Shown one piece after another: positions 16,063 to 23,655 of a DNA stretch of 35,615 nt. A program made the translations under genes and the position numbers. The stretch's first letter is position 1. Every line of letters begins with the position of its first letter. Source of the DNA: Actinomycetes bacterium (GTDB lineage Bacteria > Actinomycetota > Humimicrobiia > JAHJRV01); NCBI GenBank assembly GCA_030612085.1, contig JAUWOM010000002.1, forward strand, positions 1-35,615, given 5' to 3'. The notes under the pieces are model-generated. The model did not search any database. It was not told the origin of the DNA and saw only the letters and a program-made list of their open reading frames with translations.

Positions 16063-16110
16063 AAAATAGATTATAAAAATTTAATAATATTTGATACTTG
16101 TGGAGAGTAG

Positions 16111-16845
16111 TTGTTACACAATATAAAGATAATTTTGGAATACGATGGGACTAGATATAAAGGATTTCAGATTCAGAAAGATTTAGATACAATACAGGGA
16201 AGATTGGAGGATTGCCTAAATACTATATTAAGAGAAAAGATAAAAATAAAATATTCAAGTAGAACAGATACAGGAGTTCATGCTAAGGAACAAGTCATTA
16301 ACTTTATAACAGAGAACAAGATAGATCATGTTAAGCTTCAAAGGTCTATGAATGCAATATTACCGAGTGATGTAGTTGTAAAGCACATAGAGGAGGGTGA
16401 AACTGATTTTGACTCAAGAAGATATGCTAAAAGTAGGGAATATGAATATTATATTTTAAATAGAAAATATCCATCTGCATTTGATAAAAATTTTATGTTG
16501 ATTGACAAAGAACTTGATATTGAATCAATGATTTTAGCTTCTAAATATCTTATTGGAAAAAAAGATTTTAAAGCATTTTGCAAAGATTCATCAGAAGTTA
16601 AAAATACAGTTCGCAATGTAAATGAGGTTGAAATTAGAAAAGAGGGAGATTTCATAGTAATAAAGATAATAGCAAATTCCTTTATTCATCAAATGGTAAG
16701 AATAATTGTAGGAACATTGATAGAAGTAGGACTCTCTAAAAGAGAGTCTTATGAAATTTTACAAATTTTAGAAAAAAAACAGAGAATATTTGCAGGAAAG
16801 GTAGCGGAAGCAAAAGGTCTTTATTTAACCAAAATTAATTATTAA
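16111..16845 (+). CDS. truA: tRNA pseudouridine(38-40) synthase
   Basis: TruA isomerises uridines 38-40 in the tRNA anticodon arm. The 244-aa protein has LEYDGTRYKGFQIQ at the N-terminus, the catalytic loop SSRTDTGVHAKEQVINF with Asp53 as nucleophile, and SFIHQMVRIIVGTLIEVGL near the C-terminus. TTG follows GGAGAG by 7 nt. The gene is bounded on both sides by same-orientation composite repeats. The rplQ-truA-rplM-rpsI order is common. Confidence 0.96.
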   Translation: MLHNIKIILEYDGTRYKGFQIQKDLDTIQGRLEDCLNTILREKIKIKYSSRTDTGVHAKEQVINFITENKIDHVKLQRSMNAILPSDVVVKHIEEGETDFDSRRYAKSREYEYYILNRKYPSAFDKNFMLIDKELDIESMILASKYLIGKKDFKAFCKDSSEVKNTVRNVNEVEIRKEGDFIVIKIIANSFIHQMVRIIVGTLIEVGLSKRESYEILQILEKKQRIFAGKVAEAKGLYLTKINY

Positions 16846-16871
16846 AAAAATAAAATTAAATAACCTTTGAA

Positions 16872-16959
16872 AGATTTGGGCATAGTTTCTGTCTTCCTCT
16901 CCCTTGATGGGAGAGGGTAGGGAGAGGGTAAAATGTCTTCGAAACCATGCCACAAATCT
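16872..16959 (+). repeat. Palindromic repeat family A, copy 7, with nested hairpin insert
   Basis: The arms AGATTTGGGCATAGTTTC and GAAACCATGCCACAAATCT are intact. The TGAC of the normal loop is replaced by about 38 nt: GTCTTCCTCTCCCTTGATGG, then GAGAGGGTAGGGAGAGGG. The insert is the same type as in copy 6 but enters at a different loop position. It ends 61 nt before rplM. Confidence 0.9.
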
Positions 16960-17020
16960 ATTAATGAAAATTAAATTTAAAAAAATATAGTATTGTTATT
17001 GAAAGGGAGACGAAATTAGA

Positions 17021-17449
17021 TTGAAAACAACAATCATAAAGGAAAAAGATATAAAGAAAGATTGGTATGTCATTGATGCAACTGGAAAGACATTAGGAAG
17101 ACTTGCCAGCAAAGTTGCTCATATTCTTATGGGAAAACATAAAGTTAACTATGTACAACATTTAGATGTTGGGGACTATATAGTAGTAATAAATGTTGAT
17201 AAGATAGTTTTAACTGGTAAGAAGTTATCTACAAAAAAATATTATAAACATTCAGGTTATCCCGGTGGATTAAAAGAGAAGGTCTATAAAGAGCTGATGA
17301 AGGAAAAACCTGAATTTGTATTTAAAAAAGCTGTAAAGGGAATGCTTCGAAAAAATAAGTTAGGTAGAAAGATGTTTAAGAAGTTGAAAGTATATTCAGA
17401 CTCCAAGCATCCCCATCAAGCTCAGAATCTAAAGATTATTGATATCTAA
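17021..17449 (+). CDS. rplM: 50S ribosomal protein L13
   Basis: L13 is an early-assembly protein. The 142-aa product shows WYVIDATGKTLGRLASKVAH, the segment GDYIVVINVDKIVLTGKKL, HSGYPGGLKEKVYKEL and the terminal block KLKVYSDSKHPHQAQN. The start is TTG 10 nt after GGGAGA. The rpsI gene follows after 23 nt, the normal L13-S9 pair. Confidence 0.97.
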   Translation: MKTTIIKEKDIKKDWYVIDATGKTLGRLASKVAHILMGKHKVNYVQHLDVGDYIVVINVDKIVLTGKKLSTKKYYKHSGYPGGLKEKVYKELMKEKPEFVFKKAVKGMLRKNKLGRKMFKKLKVYSDSKHPHQAQNLKIIDI

Positions 17450-17472
17450 AAGTAAGTAGGAGGATTATTATT

Positions 17473-17865
17473 TTGAACAAACTAGTATATGTAGCTACAG
17501 GTAGGAGAAAAACATCTGTTGCAAGGGTGAGAATAATACCAGGTGAGGGTAAATTCAATATAAATGGAAGAAGTTTAGATGAGTATTTTCCACAAAAAGC
17601 TTTTAAAGAAACAGCATTAAAACCTTTAATTCTTACCCAGACAGAATTTCAATTCGATATCATGGTAAATGTTAATGGAGGGGGAATATCGAGTCAATCA
17701 GGTGCAATTGCTCATGGAATATCAAGAGCATTGCTTGAAGCTAATGCGGATTACAGACAATTACTTAAAAAAGAAGGACTATTAACCAGAGATCCAAGGA
17801 TGAAAGAAAGAAAAAAATATGGTTTAAAGAAAGCAAGGAAAGCACCTCAATTTTCTAAGAGATAA
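17473..17865 (+). CDS. rpsI: 30S ribosomal protein S9
   Basis: The C-terminal tail of S9 touches the P-site tRNA. The 130-aa product has YVATGRRKTSVARVRIIPGE, GGGISSQSGAIAHGISRALL and the basic end GLKKARKAPQFSKR with the terminal Lys-Arg. TTG follows AGGAGG. It is the last ribosomal gene here, and a hairpin terminator follows within 50-80 nt. Confidence 0.97.
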   Translation: MNKLVYVATGRRKTSVARVRIIPGEGKFNINGRSLDEYFPQKAFKETALKPLILTQTEFQFDIMVNVNGGGISSQSGAIAHGISRALLEANADYRQLLKKEGLLTRDPRMKERKKYGLKKARKAPQFSKR

Positions 17866-17913
17866 TAATATCTGTATTAAATAAACTGAACTAATTAATT
17901 TTTTAATAAATTA

Positions 17914-17947
17914 AAATAAGCGTCTATATAAAAAATGACGCTTATTT
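17914..17947. terminator. Hairpin terminator after rpsI
   Basis: AAATAAGCGTC at 17914-17924 pairs perfectly with GACGCTTATTT at 17937-17947 over a 12-nt loop. A TTATTT/ATTTT stretch runs through the 3' arm and beyond. An A-rich flank on the other side would allow function on both strands. It separates the ribosomal block from glmM. Confidence 0.75.
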
Positions 17948-17973
17948 ATTTTAAATATTAAAAGGAGATTTAT

Positions 17974-19344
17974 TTGCCAAAACTTTTTGGAACAGATGGG
18001 GTAAGAGGTATAGTAAATACAGAGCTAACACGTGAACTTGCTACAAAAATTGGATTTGCAGGAGCACAAGAGTTAGCCAAATTAGGAGAATATTTAGTAA
18101 TAGGTAAGGATAATCGTCCTTCTTCTGATATGATTGAAACAGCTGTAACTGCTGGAATATGTTCAGCAGGTGTTAATGTTATAAAACTTGGAATAATCCC
18201 TACTTCTGCAATACCTTTCTTTATAAAAAAAGTATCTTCATCTGGTGGTGTGATGATATCAGCCTCTCACAATCCTCCTGAATATAATGGAATTAAGTTT
18301 TTCTCCAGTAGTGGTTTTAAGTTAGATGAAAAAACAGAAGAAAAAATTGAAAAAAGGATAGACAAAATAGATAAAATCAAACGAATGAAATTTGGAGAGA
18401 ATGCAGAAATAATTAGCTATAAACCATCTGATAATGATATAGGAAGAGTAATTGATAGAAGTGATTTAATAGATAGTTATATAGATTTCTTAGTTGAACA
18501 ATATCCACTAAATCTAAGGGGTATAAAAATTGCTATAGATTGTGCAAATGGTGTTACTACTTTTATAGCTCCTAAAATATATGGACAATTGGGAGCAACC
18601 TTATCAATTAATAATAATGAAAGATCAGGTAAGAATATAAATTGTATGTGTGGCTCAACATTTCCTAAAAATATTTGCAGTATAGTCAAAAAGACTAAAT
18701 CAGATGTTGGTTTTGCTTTTGATGGAGACGGGGATAGATTGATAGTTGCTGATGAAAAAGGAAATATATTAGATGGTGAATATATTATGGCAATTATTGC
18801 TAATTTCCTGAAATCTGAGAAGAAACTTAAGAAAAATATACTTATCACAACTACAATGGCTAATTTAGGATTTATTCAAGCCATGAATGATATAGAAATT
18901 GAAGTCTTAACTACAGATGTTGGTGATAGGTTTATATTGCAGGAAATGTTAAAAAGTGATGTTTCAATTGGTGGAGAACAATCAGGGCATATAATATTGC
19001 TGGATAAATATACAACTGGAGATGGAATATTAACTTCTTTAGCCCTACTTAATGTTTTAGTTAAGCAAAAACAACCACTTTCAGAGCTTTCCAGAATAAT
19101 GAAAAAGTATCCACAGGTTTTGATAAATGTTAATGTAAAGGATAAATCAAAATTATCTCAAGCTAAACATTTCTGGGAGAAGGTAAAGGAGTTTGAAAAG
19201 GTGCTTGATAAAGATGAAAACAAAGGAAGAATATTGGTAAGACCATCAGGTACAGAATCAGTTATAAGGATAATGGTTGAAAGCACATCAGAAAAATTAA
19301 CAAATTCCATTGCAAAACAACTTGCCTCCCTTATTAACTTTTAA
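17974..19344 (+). CDS. glmM: Phosphoglucosamine mutase
   Basis: GlmM converts glucosamine-6-phosphate to glucosamine-1-phosphate, the step after GlmS towards UDP-GlcNAc. The 456-aa product begins PKLFGTDGVRGIVNTELTRE. It has the phosphoserine loop ISASHNPPEYNG (Ser98), the Mg-binding DGDGDR at 250-255, the sugar loop GGEQSGHIILLD, and the phosphate-binding RPSGTESVIRIMVE, where the usual Pro after GTE is Ser. TTG follows AAAGGAG. A glmS ribozyme and the glnA-glmS genes lie directly downstream. Confidence 0.97.
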   Translation: MPKLFGTDGVRGIVNTELTRELATKIGFAGAQELAKLGEYLVIGKDNRPSSDMIETAVTAGICSAGVNVIKLGIIPTSAIPFFIKKVSSSGGVMISASHNPPEYNGIKFFSSSGFKLDEKTEEKIEKRIDKIDKIKRMKFGENAEIISYKPSDNDIGRVIDRSDLIDSYIDFLVEQYPLNLRGIKIAIDCANGVTTFIAPKIYGQLGATLSINNNERSGKNINCMCGSTFPKNICSIVKKTKSDVGFAFDGDGDRLIVADEKGNILDGEYIMAIIANFLKSEKKLKKNILITTTMANLGFIQAMNDIEIEVLTTDVGDRFILQEMLKSDVSIGGEQSGHIILLDKYTTGDGILTSLALLNVLVKQKQPLSELSRIMKKYPQVLINVNVKDKSKLSQAKHFWEKVKEFEKVLDKDENKGRILVRPSGTESVIRIMVESTSEKLTNSIAKQLASLINF

Positions 19345-19546
19345 AATTTTTATACCATAGAATAATTATCTCTACTAGAAGATTTATGAGTATTTATAAT
19401 TTTAAAGGAGAATCTCATAAATAAATGAATATAAGAATTGTATTTGACATTACGATAATTGATTGATATATTTTGAGATATGTAAAATTTATTAATATTA
19501 ATGGGAGGCGATGTATTTAGAGTTAGAAGAAAGATAAAGGGAAGAA
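19345..19546. other. Spacer between glmM and the ribozyme
   Basis: About 200 nt of AT-rich sequence. ATTTATGAG (19382-19390) and CTCATAAAT (19414-19422) form a 9-bp inverted repeat around AAAGGAG. It has no T-run, so I do not call it a terminator. A strong promoter-like pair lies at 19444-19472. The only short frame after the AAAGGAG, starting at 19426, has 13 codons and I do not call it a gene. Confidence 0.5.
19444..19472 (+). promoter_or_regulatory. Sigma-70-type promoter for the ribozyme-glnA-glmS transcript
   Basis: TTGACA at 19444-19449 and TATATT at 19467-19472 are separated by exactly 17 nt. Transcription would begin near 19479, about 70 nt before the ribozyme cleavage site, so the ribozyme would sit in the 5' leader. 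This is the best promoter match I found in the window. Confidence 0.7.
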
Positions 19547-19769
19547 AGCGCATGGACTGAGATTTTAATAATTAATATTATTTATATTTCAGTTGACGAG
19601 GAGGAGGTTTACTGTTGCAAAACAGTATTAACTGATAAATAAAAAAAATATTTATCAGGAAAATCGAGAGATCAGCGGAAGCCTCTTAGGGATATTAGCA
19701 TCTCTAATCTTTCCCCAAAAAGTAATCTCACAAAACCAGTAGGTGACTATTGGGACAAAAAGATCTATA
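19547..19769 (+). ncRNA. glmS glucosamine-6-phosphate-activated ribozyme
   Basis: This self-cleaving riboswitch cuts its own mRNA when glucosamine-6-phosphate binds. Matches to the known consensus, in order: the cleavage-site context AAA|GCGC (cut between 19547 and 19548); P1 from ACTGA to TCAGT with an AT-rich stem; the core AGTTGACGAGG at 19591-19601; GGTTTA at 19606; GCGGA-GCCTC at 19676-19685; and the 3' domain ACAAAACC with a P4 hairpin CCAGTA-GGTGAC-TATTGG at 19736-19753. The P2 region is enlarged by two extra hairpins. The next gene is glnA, with glmS behind it. The 3' boundary is approximate. Confidence 0.9.
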
Positions 19770-19892
19770 GTTATCAATAAGTAACATAGTACTTAAAACA
19801 TATGTAGAAAAACCTTTTATACAACGATTCCATAAAAAATTCACTTTTTCTATATATCTATTAAAAAATAATAAATAGTCAGGAGAGTAAAA

Positions 19893-21224
19893 ATGGTTAT
19901 AAAAGATAAAAAATATGTTCTTAAGAAGGTAAAAGAGGAAGATGTAAGATTTATCAGATTATGGTTTACAGATATTCTTGGATTTCTAAAAAGTGTAACT
20001 ATAACTACCAATGAATTGGAAAAATCATTAGAAGAAGGCACTGGATTTGATGGCTCATCAATTCATGGGTTTACAAGAATTGATGAAAGCGATATGATCG
20101 CCATGCCTGACCCTCAAACTTTTCAGATTCTTCCATGGAAGACAAAAGATAAACTTGTTGCAAGGATGTTTTGTGATATTTTAGAACCAGATAAATCTTT
20201 TCATAAAGGTGACCCGAGATGGGTTTTAAAAAAGAACCTAAAATATGCAAAAGATATGGGTTATACATTCTTTGTCGGACCGGAACTTGAATATTTTTAT
20301 TTTAAAAACTCTGATAGTGAACCTCAAGGTCTGGATGATGGAGGATATTTTGATTTAACACCCCCAGATGTTGCAACAGATCTATGTAAAGAGACAATAT
20401 TATCACTTCAAGCGTTACAAATTGAGGTGGAGTCGAGTCATCATGAAGGAGCTCCTAGCCAACATGAAATAGACCTTAAGTTTACTGAAGCTTTAACTAT
20501 GGCAGATAATACTATGACCTCTAGATTAGTAGTAAAGGAGGTAGCAGTTCAAAATGGTGTTTACGCAACTTTTATGCCTAAACCTGTATTTGGAATAAAT
20601 GGAAGTGGTATGCACACTCATATGTCTATTTATAAAGATGGTAAGAATATTTTCTTTGATCCAGATGATAAATACAAGCTTTCAATTGAAGCTAAAATAT
20701 TTATAGCAGGACTCCTTAGACATGCTCCTGAAATAACCTTAGTAACCAATCAATGGGTTAATTCATATAAGAGATTAACTCCAGGATACGAAGCTCCAGT
20801 TTATCTGTCCTGGGCTTTGCGCAATAGATCTGATTTGATTAGAGTTCCTGTTTACAGGTATGGTCAGGAACAGGCAACTCGGGTAGAATATCGAGCACCT
20901 GATCCTGCTTGTAATCCATATTTAGCATTTTCAGTAATGTTGGCTGCAGGACTTAAAGGTATTGAAGAAGAATATGACTTAATTCCACCAGTAGAGAGAA
21001 ATGTTTATGAGATGACTGATGAAGAAAGGGAAAAAGAGGGGATAGGTTCTCTTCCAGAAAATCTTTTTGAAGCAATTGAATTTGCTGAAAAAAGTGAACT
21101 TGTTAGAGAAGCTTTGGGAGATCATGTCTTTGATAAATTTATTGAGAATAAAAAAATTGAATGGAATAATTATAGAACCCAGGTGACAGATTATGAGGTA
21201 AAGCGATACCTTCCTATACTTTAA
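19893..21224 (+). CDS. glnA: Glutamine synthetase, GSI type (short form)
   Basis: It makes glutamine from glutamate, ammonia and ATP. The 443-aa length and the lack of the adenylylation loop motif fit the GSI-alpha subgroup, which is feedback-inhibited rather than adenylylated. Landmarks are GTGFDGSSIHGF near residue 50, the metal-site block FVGPELEYFYF, ESSHHEGAPSQHEIDL, the ATP-site GINGSGMHTHMS, VNSYKRLTPGYEAP, and RVEYRAPDPACNPYLAF. ATG follows AGGAGAG. The glmS ribozyme is in its leader and glmS follows after 53 nt, so its product feeds the next enzyme. Confidence 0.96.
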   Translation: MVIKDKKYVLKKVKEEDVRFIRLWFTDILGFLKSVTITTNELEKSLEEGTGFDGSSIHGFTRIDESDMIAMPDPQTFQILPWKTKDKLVARMFCDILEPDKSFHKGDPRWVLKKNLKYAKDMGYTFFVGPELEYFYFKNSDSEPQGLDDGGYFDLTPPDVATDLCKETILSLQALQIEVESSHHEGAPSQHEIDLKFTEALTMADNTMTSRLVVKEVAVQNGVYATFMPKPVFGINGSGMHTHMSIYKDGKNIFFDPDDKYKLSIEAKIFIAGLLRHAPEITLVTNQWVNSYKRLTPGYEAPVYLSWALRNRSDLIRVPVYRYGQEQATRVEYRAPDPACNPYLAFSVMLAAGLKGIEEEYDLIPPVERNVYEMTDEEREKEGIGSLPENLFEAIEFAEKSELVREALGDHVFDKFIENKKIEWNNYRTQVTDYEVKRYLPIL

Positions 21225-21277
21225 AGGAACAGTCAATTTTTAAAAATTTGTTTGTTATTTAGCTAAAGGAGAAAAAT

Positions 21278-23113
21278 ATGTGTGGAATAATTGGATATGT
21301 TGGAGAAAAAGACTGTGCTTCAATATTGCTAAATGGATTAAAAAGACTTGAATATAGAGGCTATGACTCATCAGGAATAGCTGTATTAAATAGTGTCAAT
21401 GATAAAAATGAAATTTCCATGATCAGGAGAGTAGGTAATTTGAAAAAATTAGAAAAAGCCTTATCAGAAGTTGAAATGAAAGGTAGTTTGGGAATTGGTC
21501 ATACGAGATGGGCTACTCACGGGAAACCTCACAGACTTAATGCACATCCTCATTCAGACTGTAAAAATGAGATCCTTTTGGTTCATAATGGAATTATTGA
21601 GAATTATGAACCACTCAGGAAGGAGTTAGTTTTGAAAGGACATAAATTTGTCTCAGAAACAGATACTGAGGTGCTTGTTCATTTAGTTGAGGAGTTATAT
21701 AAAGATGATTTGGTAGAAGCTGTTAAAGAGACATTAAAAAGAGTGGAAGGTTCTTATGCGATAGTAGTGATGAGTATCAAATGTCCTAATCAACTGGTTG
21801 GAGCAAGATATGACAGCCCATTGGTTGTGGGATTAGGTGATGATGAGAATTTCCTTGTATCAGATATGCCAGCAGTTCTTGAACATACAAATAAATTTCT
21901 AATAATTGATCAGGGAGAGATAGTAAATGTTACTAAAGGTAAAGTAGAAATATATGATAGGAATGGTAATAAAATCAATAAAAAACCATATAAGACTAAT
22001 TGGGATATATCTTTGGCTGAAAAGGAGGGTTATGAGGATTTCATGTTAAAGGAGATTATGGAGCAACCTGTAGCTGTAAGGGAAACATATAGAGCTCACG
22101 TTTATAAACATAAAATAAGTTTAGATGAGAGTAGTTTACCACTTGAAATTATAAAAAAAGCAAAGAAAATCTTTGTCATTGCTTGTGGAACATCTCTATT
22201 TGCAGGTTTTGTAGCAAAGGGAGTTATTGAAAAATTTGCTAAAATTACTGTTGACGTTGTAACTGCTTCAGAGTTTAGATATATGAATCCTATAATTCCT
22301 GATCCAAGCATTATAATAGCTATATCACAATCTGGTGAAACATTAGATACAATTGCTGGAATCAGGGAAGCAAAAAAGAAAAAAGCATGGGTTTTAGTTG
22401 TATCAAATGTGATGGAGAGTTCCGCAGTTAGAGAATCTGATGGAGCTATGTATACTTTTGCTGGTCCTGAAATAGGAGTAGCTGCTAGTAAAACACACAC
22501 ATCACAGATTATGGTAAGTTATTTATTAGCCCTTTATTTAGCCAAGATTAGAGGTACAATTACTGAGGATGAGATTGCTTTTCACTTAGAAACATTAAAA
22601 GGAGTTCCAGATAAGATAAAATCAGTGTTAGATAATCATGATAAGATAAAAGAGCTTGCAGATATATATCATAAATTTCCAAATTTTATATTTATTGGAA
22701 GGAAATTTGGTTTACCTGCCGTTATGGAAGGTGCATTAAAATTAAAAGAGATATCATATATACACGCCGAGGCATATCCAGCAGGAGAGATGAAACATGG
22801 TCCTATTGCCCTTGTAGGAGAGAATTGTCCAGTAGTAGCTATTGTTAATAAGTCAAGCATATATAGCAAGATAATTAGTAACATTAATGAGGTGAAAGCA
22901 AGGGGCGCTTCTGTTCTAGCGTTAGCTACAATTGGTGATAGCAAAATAAAGAATTTAGCAGATCATGTTATAGAAGTTCCTGAGATACCTGAGGAATTCT
23001 CTGCTATTATAAATGTAGTACCACTACAACTTTTTGCTTATGAAGTAGCAAAGAAACTTGGGTGTAATGTGGATCAACCAAGAAACTTAGCAAAAACAGT
23101 TACAGTAGAGTAA
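21278..23113 (+). CDS. glmS: Glutamine-fructose-6-phosphate aminotransferase
   Basis: GlmS makes glucosamine-6-phosphate from fructose-6-phosphate and glutamine, the first committed step to UDP-GlcNAc. The 611-aa protein starts MCGIIGYVG, so Cys2 becomes the N-terminal nucleophile. It contains GHTRWATHGKP and HNGIIENYEPLRKEL in the glutaminase domain, then two SIS domains (ACGTSLFAG, AISQSGETLDT, YPAGEMKHGPIALV), and ends DQPRNLAKTVTVE. ATG follows AAAGGAG. No separate ribozyme sits in the 53-nt gap from glnA. acpS follows after 4 nt. Confidence 0.98.
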   Translation: MCGIIGYVGEKDCASILLNGLKRLEYRGYDSSGIAVLNSVNDKNEISMIRRVGNLKKLEKALSEVEMKGSLGIGHTRWATHGKPHRLNAHPHSDCKNEILLVHNGIIENYEPLRKELVLKGHKFVSETDTEVLVHLVEELYKDDLVEAVKETLKRVEGSYAIVVMSIKCPNQLVGARYDSPLVVGLGDDENFLVSDMPAVLEHTNKFLIIDQGEIVNVTKGKVEIYDRNGNKINKKPYKTNWDISLAEKEGYEDFMLKEIMEQPVAVRETYRAHVYKHKISLDESSLPLEIIKKAKKIFVIACGTSLFAGFVAKGVIEKFAKITVDVVTASEFRYMNPIIPDPSIIIAISQSGETLDTIAGIREAKKKKAWVLVVSNVMESSAVRESDGAMYTFAGPEIGVAASKTHTSQIMVSYLLALYLAKIRGTITEDEIAFHLETLKGVPDKIKSVLDNHDKIKELADIYHKFPNFIFIGRKFGLPAVMEGALKLKEISYIHAEAYPAGEMKHGPIALVGENCPVVAIVNKSSIYSKIISNINEVKARGASVLALATIGDSKIKNLADHVIEVPEIPEEFSAIINVVPLQLFAYEVAKKLGCNVDQPRNLAKTVTVE

Positions 23114-23117
23114 TATA

Positions 23118-23522
23118 ATGAAAGATAATTTTAATATATTAGGAATAGGAATAGATTTAGTTGAAGTTGATAGGATTAAAAGGTTAATAAATAAGTACCC
23201 CAAATTTTTAAATAGATTTTTTACTAAAAACGAAATCAATTATTGTAATGACAAAAAAAACAGATATATTCATTTTGCTGGAAGATTTGCAGCTAAGGAA
23301 GCAGTTATTAAATCCATAGGAGTAGGAAATAAATCCTTAAAATTAAAAGAGATTGAGATTAATAATATGAGTAATACTAATAATAATTCGATTCCAAAAG
23401 TTATACTACACGGTTCTGCTCTTAGCCTTGCTAATAAAAGGGATATAGAAGAAATTTTAATTAGTATTACTCATACAAAAGAATATGCTATTGCTATAGC
23501 TTATGCAAGAGGTATAAGATGA
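23118..23522 (+). CDS. acpS: Holo-[acyl-carrier-protein] synthase
   Basis: AcpS transfers 4'-phosphopantetheine from CoA to apo-ACP. The 134-aa product has ILGIGIDLVEVDRIKRLI with the Mg-binding Asp, FAGRFAAKEAVIKSIGVG with the second acidic ligand, and the C-terminal ISITHTKEYAIAIAYA. It starts 4 nt after glmS with no good Shine-Dalgarno of its own, so translation probably couples to glmS. acpS-nnr-alr is a familiar order in Gram-positive-like genomes. Confidence 0.95.
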   Translation: MKDNFNILGIGIDLVEVDRIKRLINKYPKFLNRFFTKNEINYCNDKKNRYIHFAGRFAAKEAVIKSIGVGNKSLKLKEIEINNMSNTNNNSIPKVILHGSALSLANKRDIEEILISITHTKEYAIAIAYARGIR

Positions 23523-23655
23523 GTAAAAATAATTATTTTATTATTGCTGCAATAATTCTAAATGTTTTAAACTTATTAAAAAATAATATCTCGGACTTCT
23601 AATTGTTTTAAGATTTTACTAAATAAATTATTAAAATTTATATGAAAGGTATTAA

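Noticed and set aside
68..16959. A dispersed or degraded CRISPR array made of the seven family A repeats
   Set aside because: Copies are hundreds to thousands of bases apart with genes between them, irregularly spaced, and no cas gene is present.
18477..18848. Minus-strand 123-codon frame inside glmM
   Set aside because: It is an antisense shadow of a well-conserved gene, with no motif or ribosome-binding site supporting it.
22102..22500. Minus-strand 132-codon frame inside glmS
   Set aside because: It lies entirely antisense to the SIS domains of glmS and shows low-complexity codon-shadow composition.
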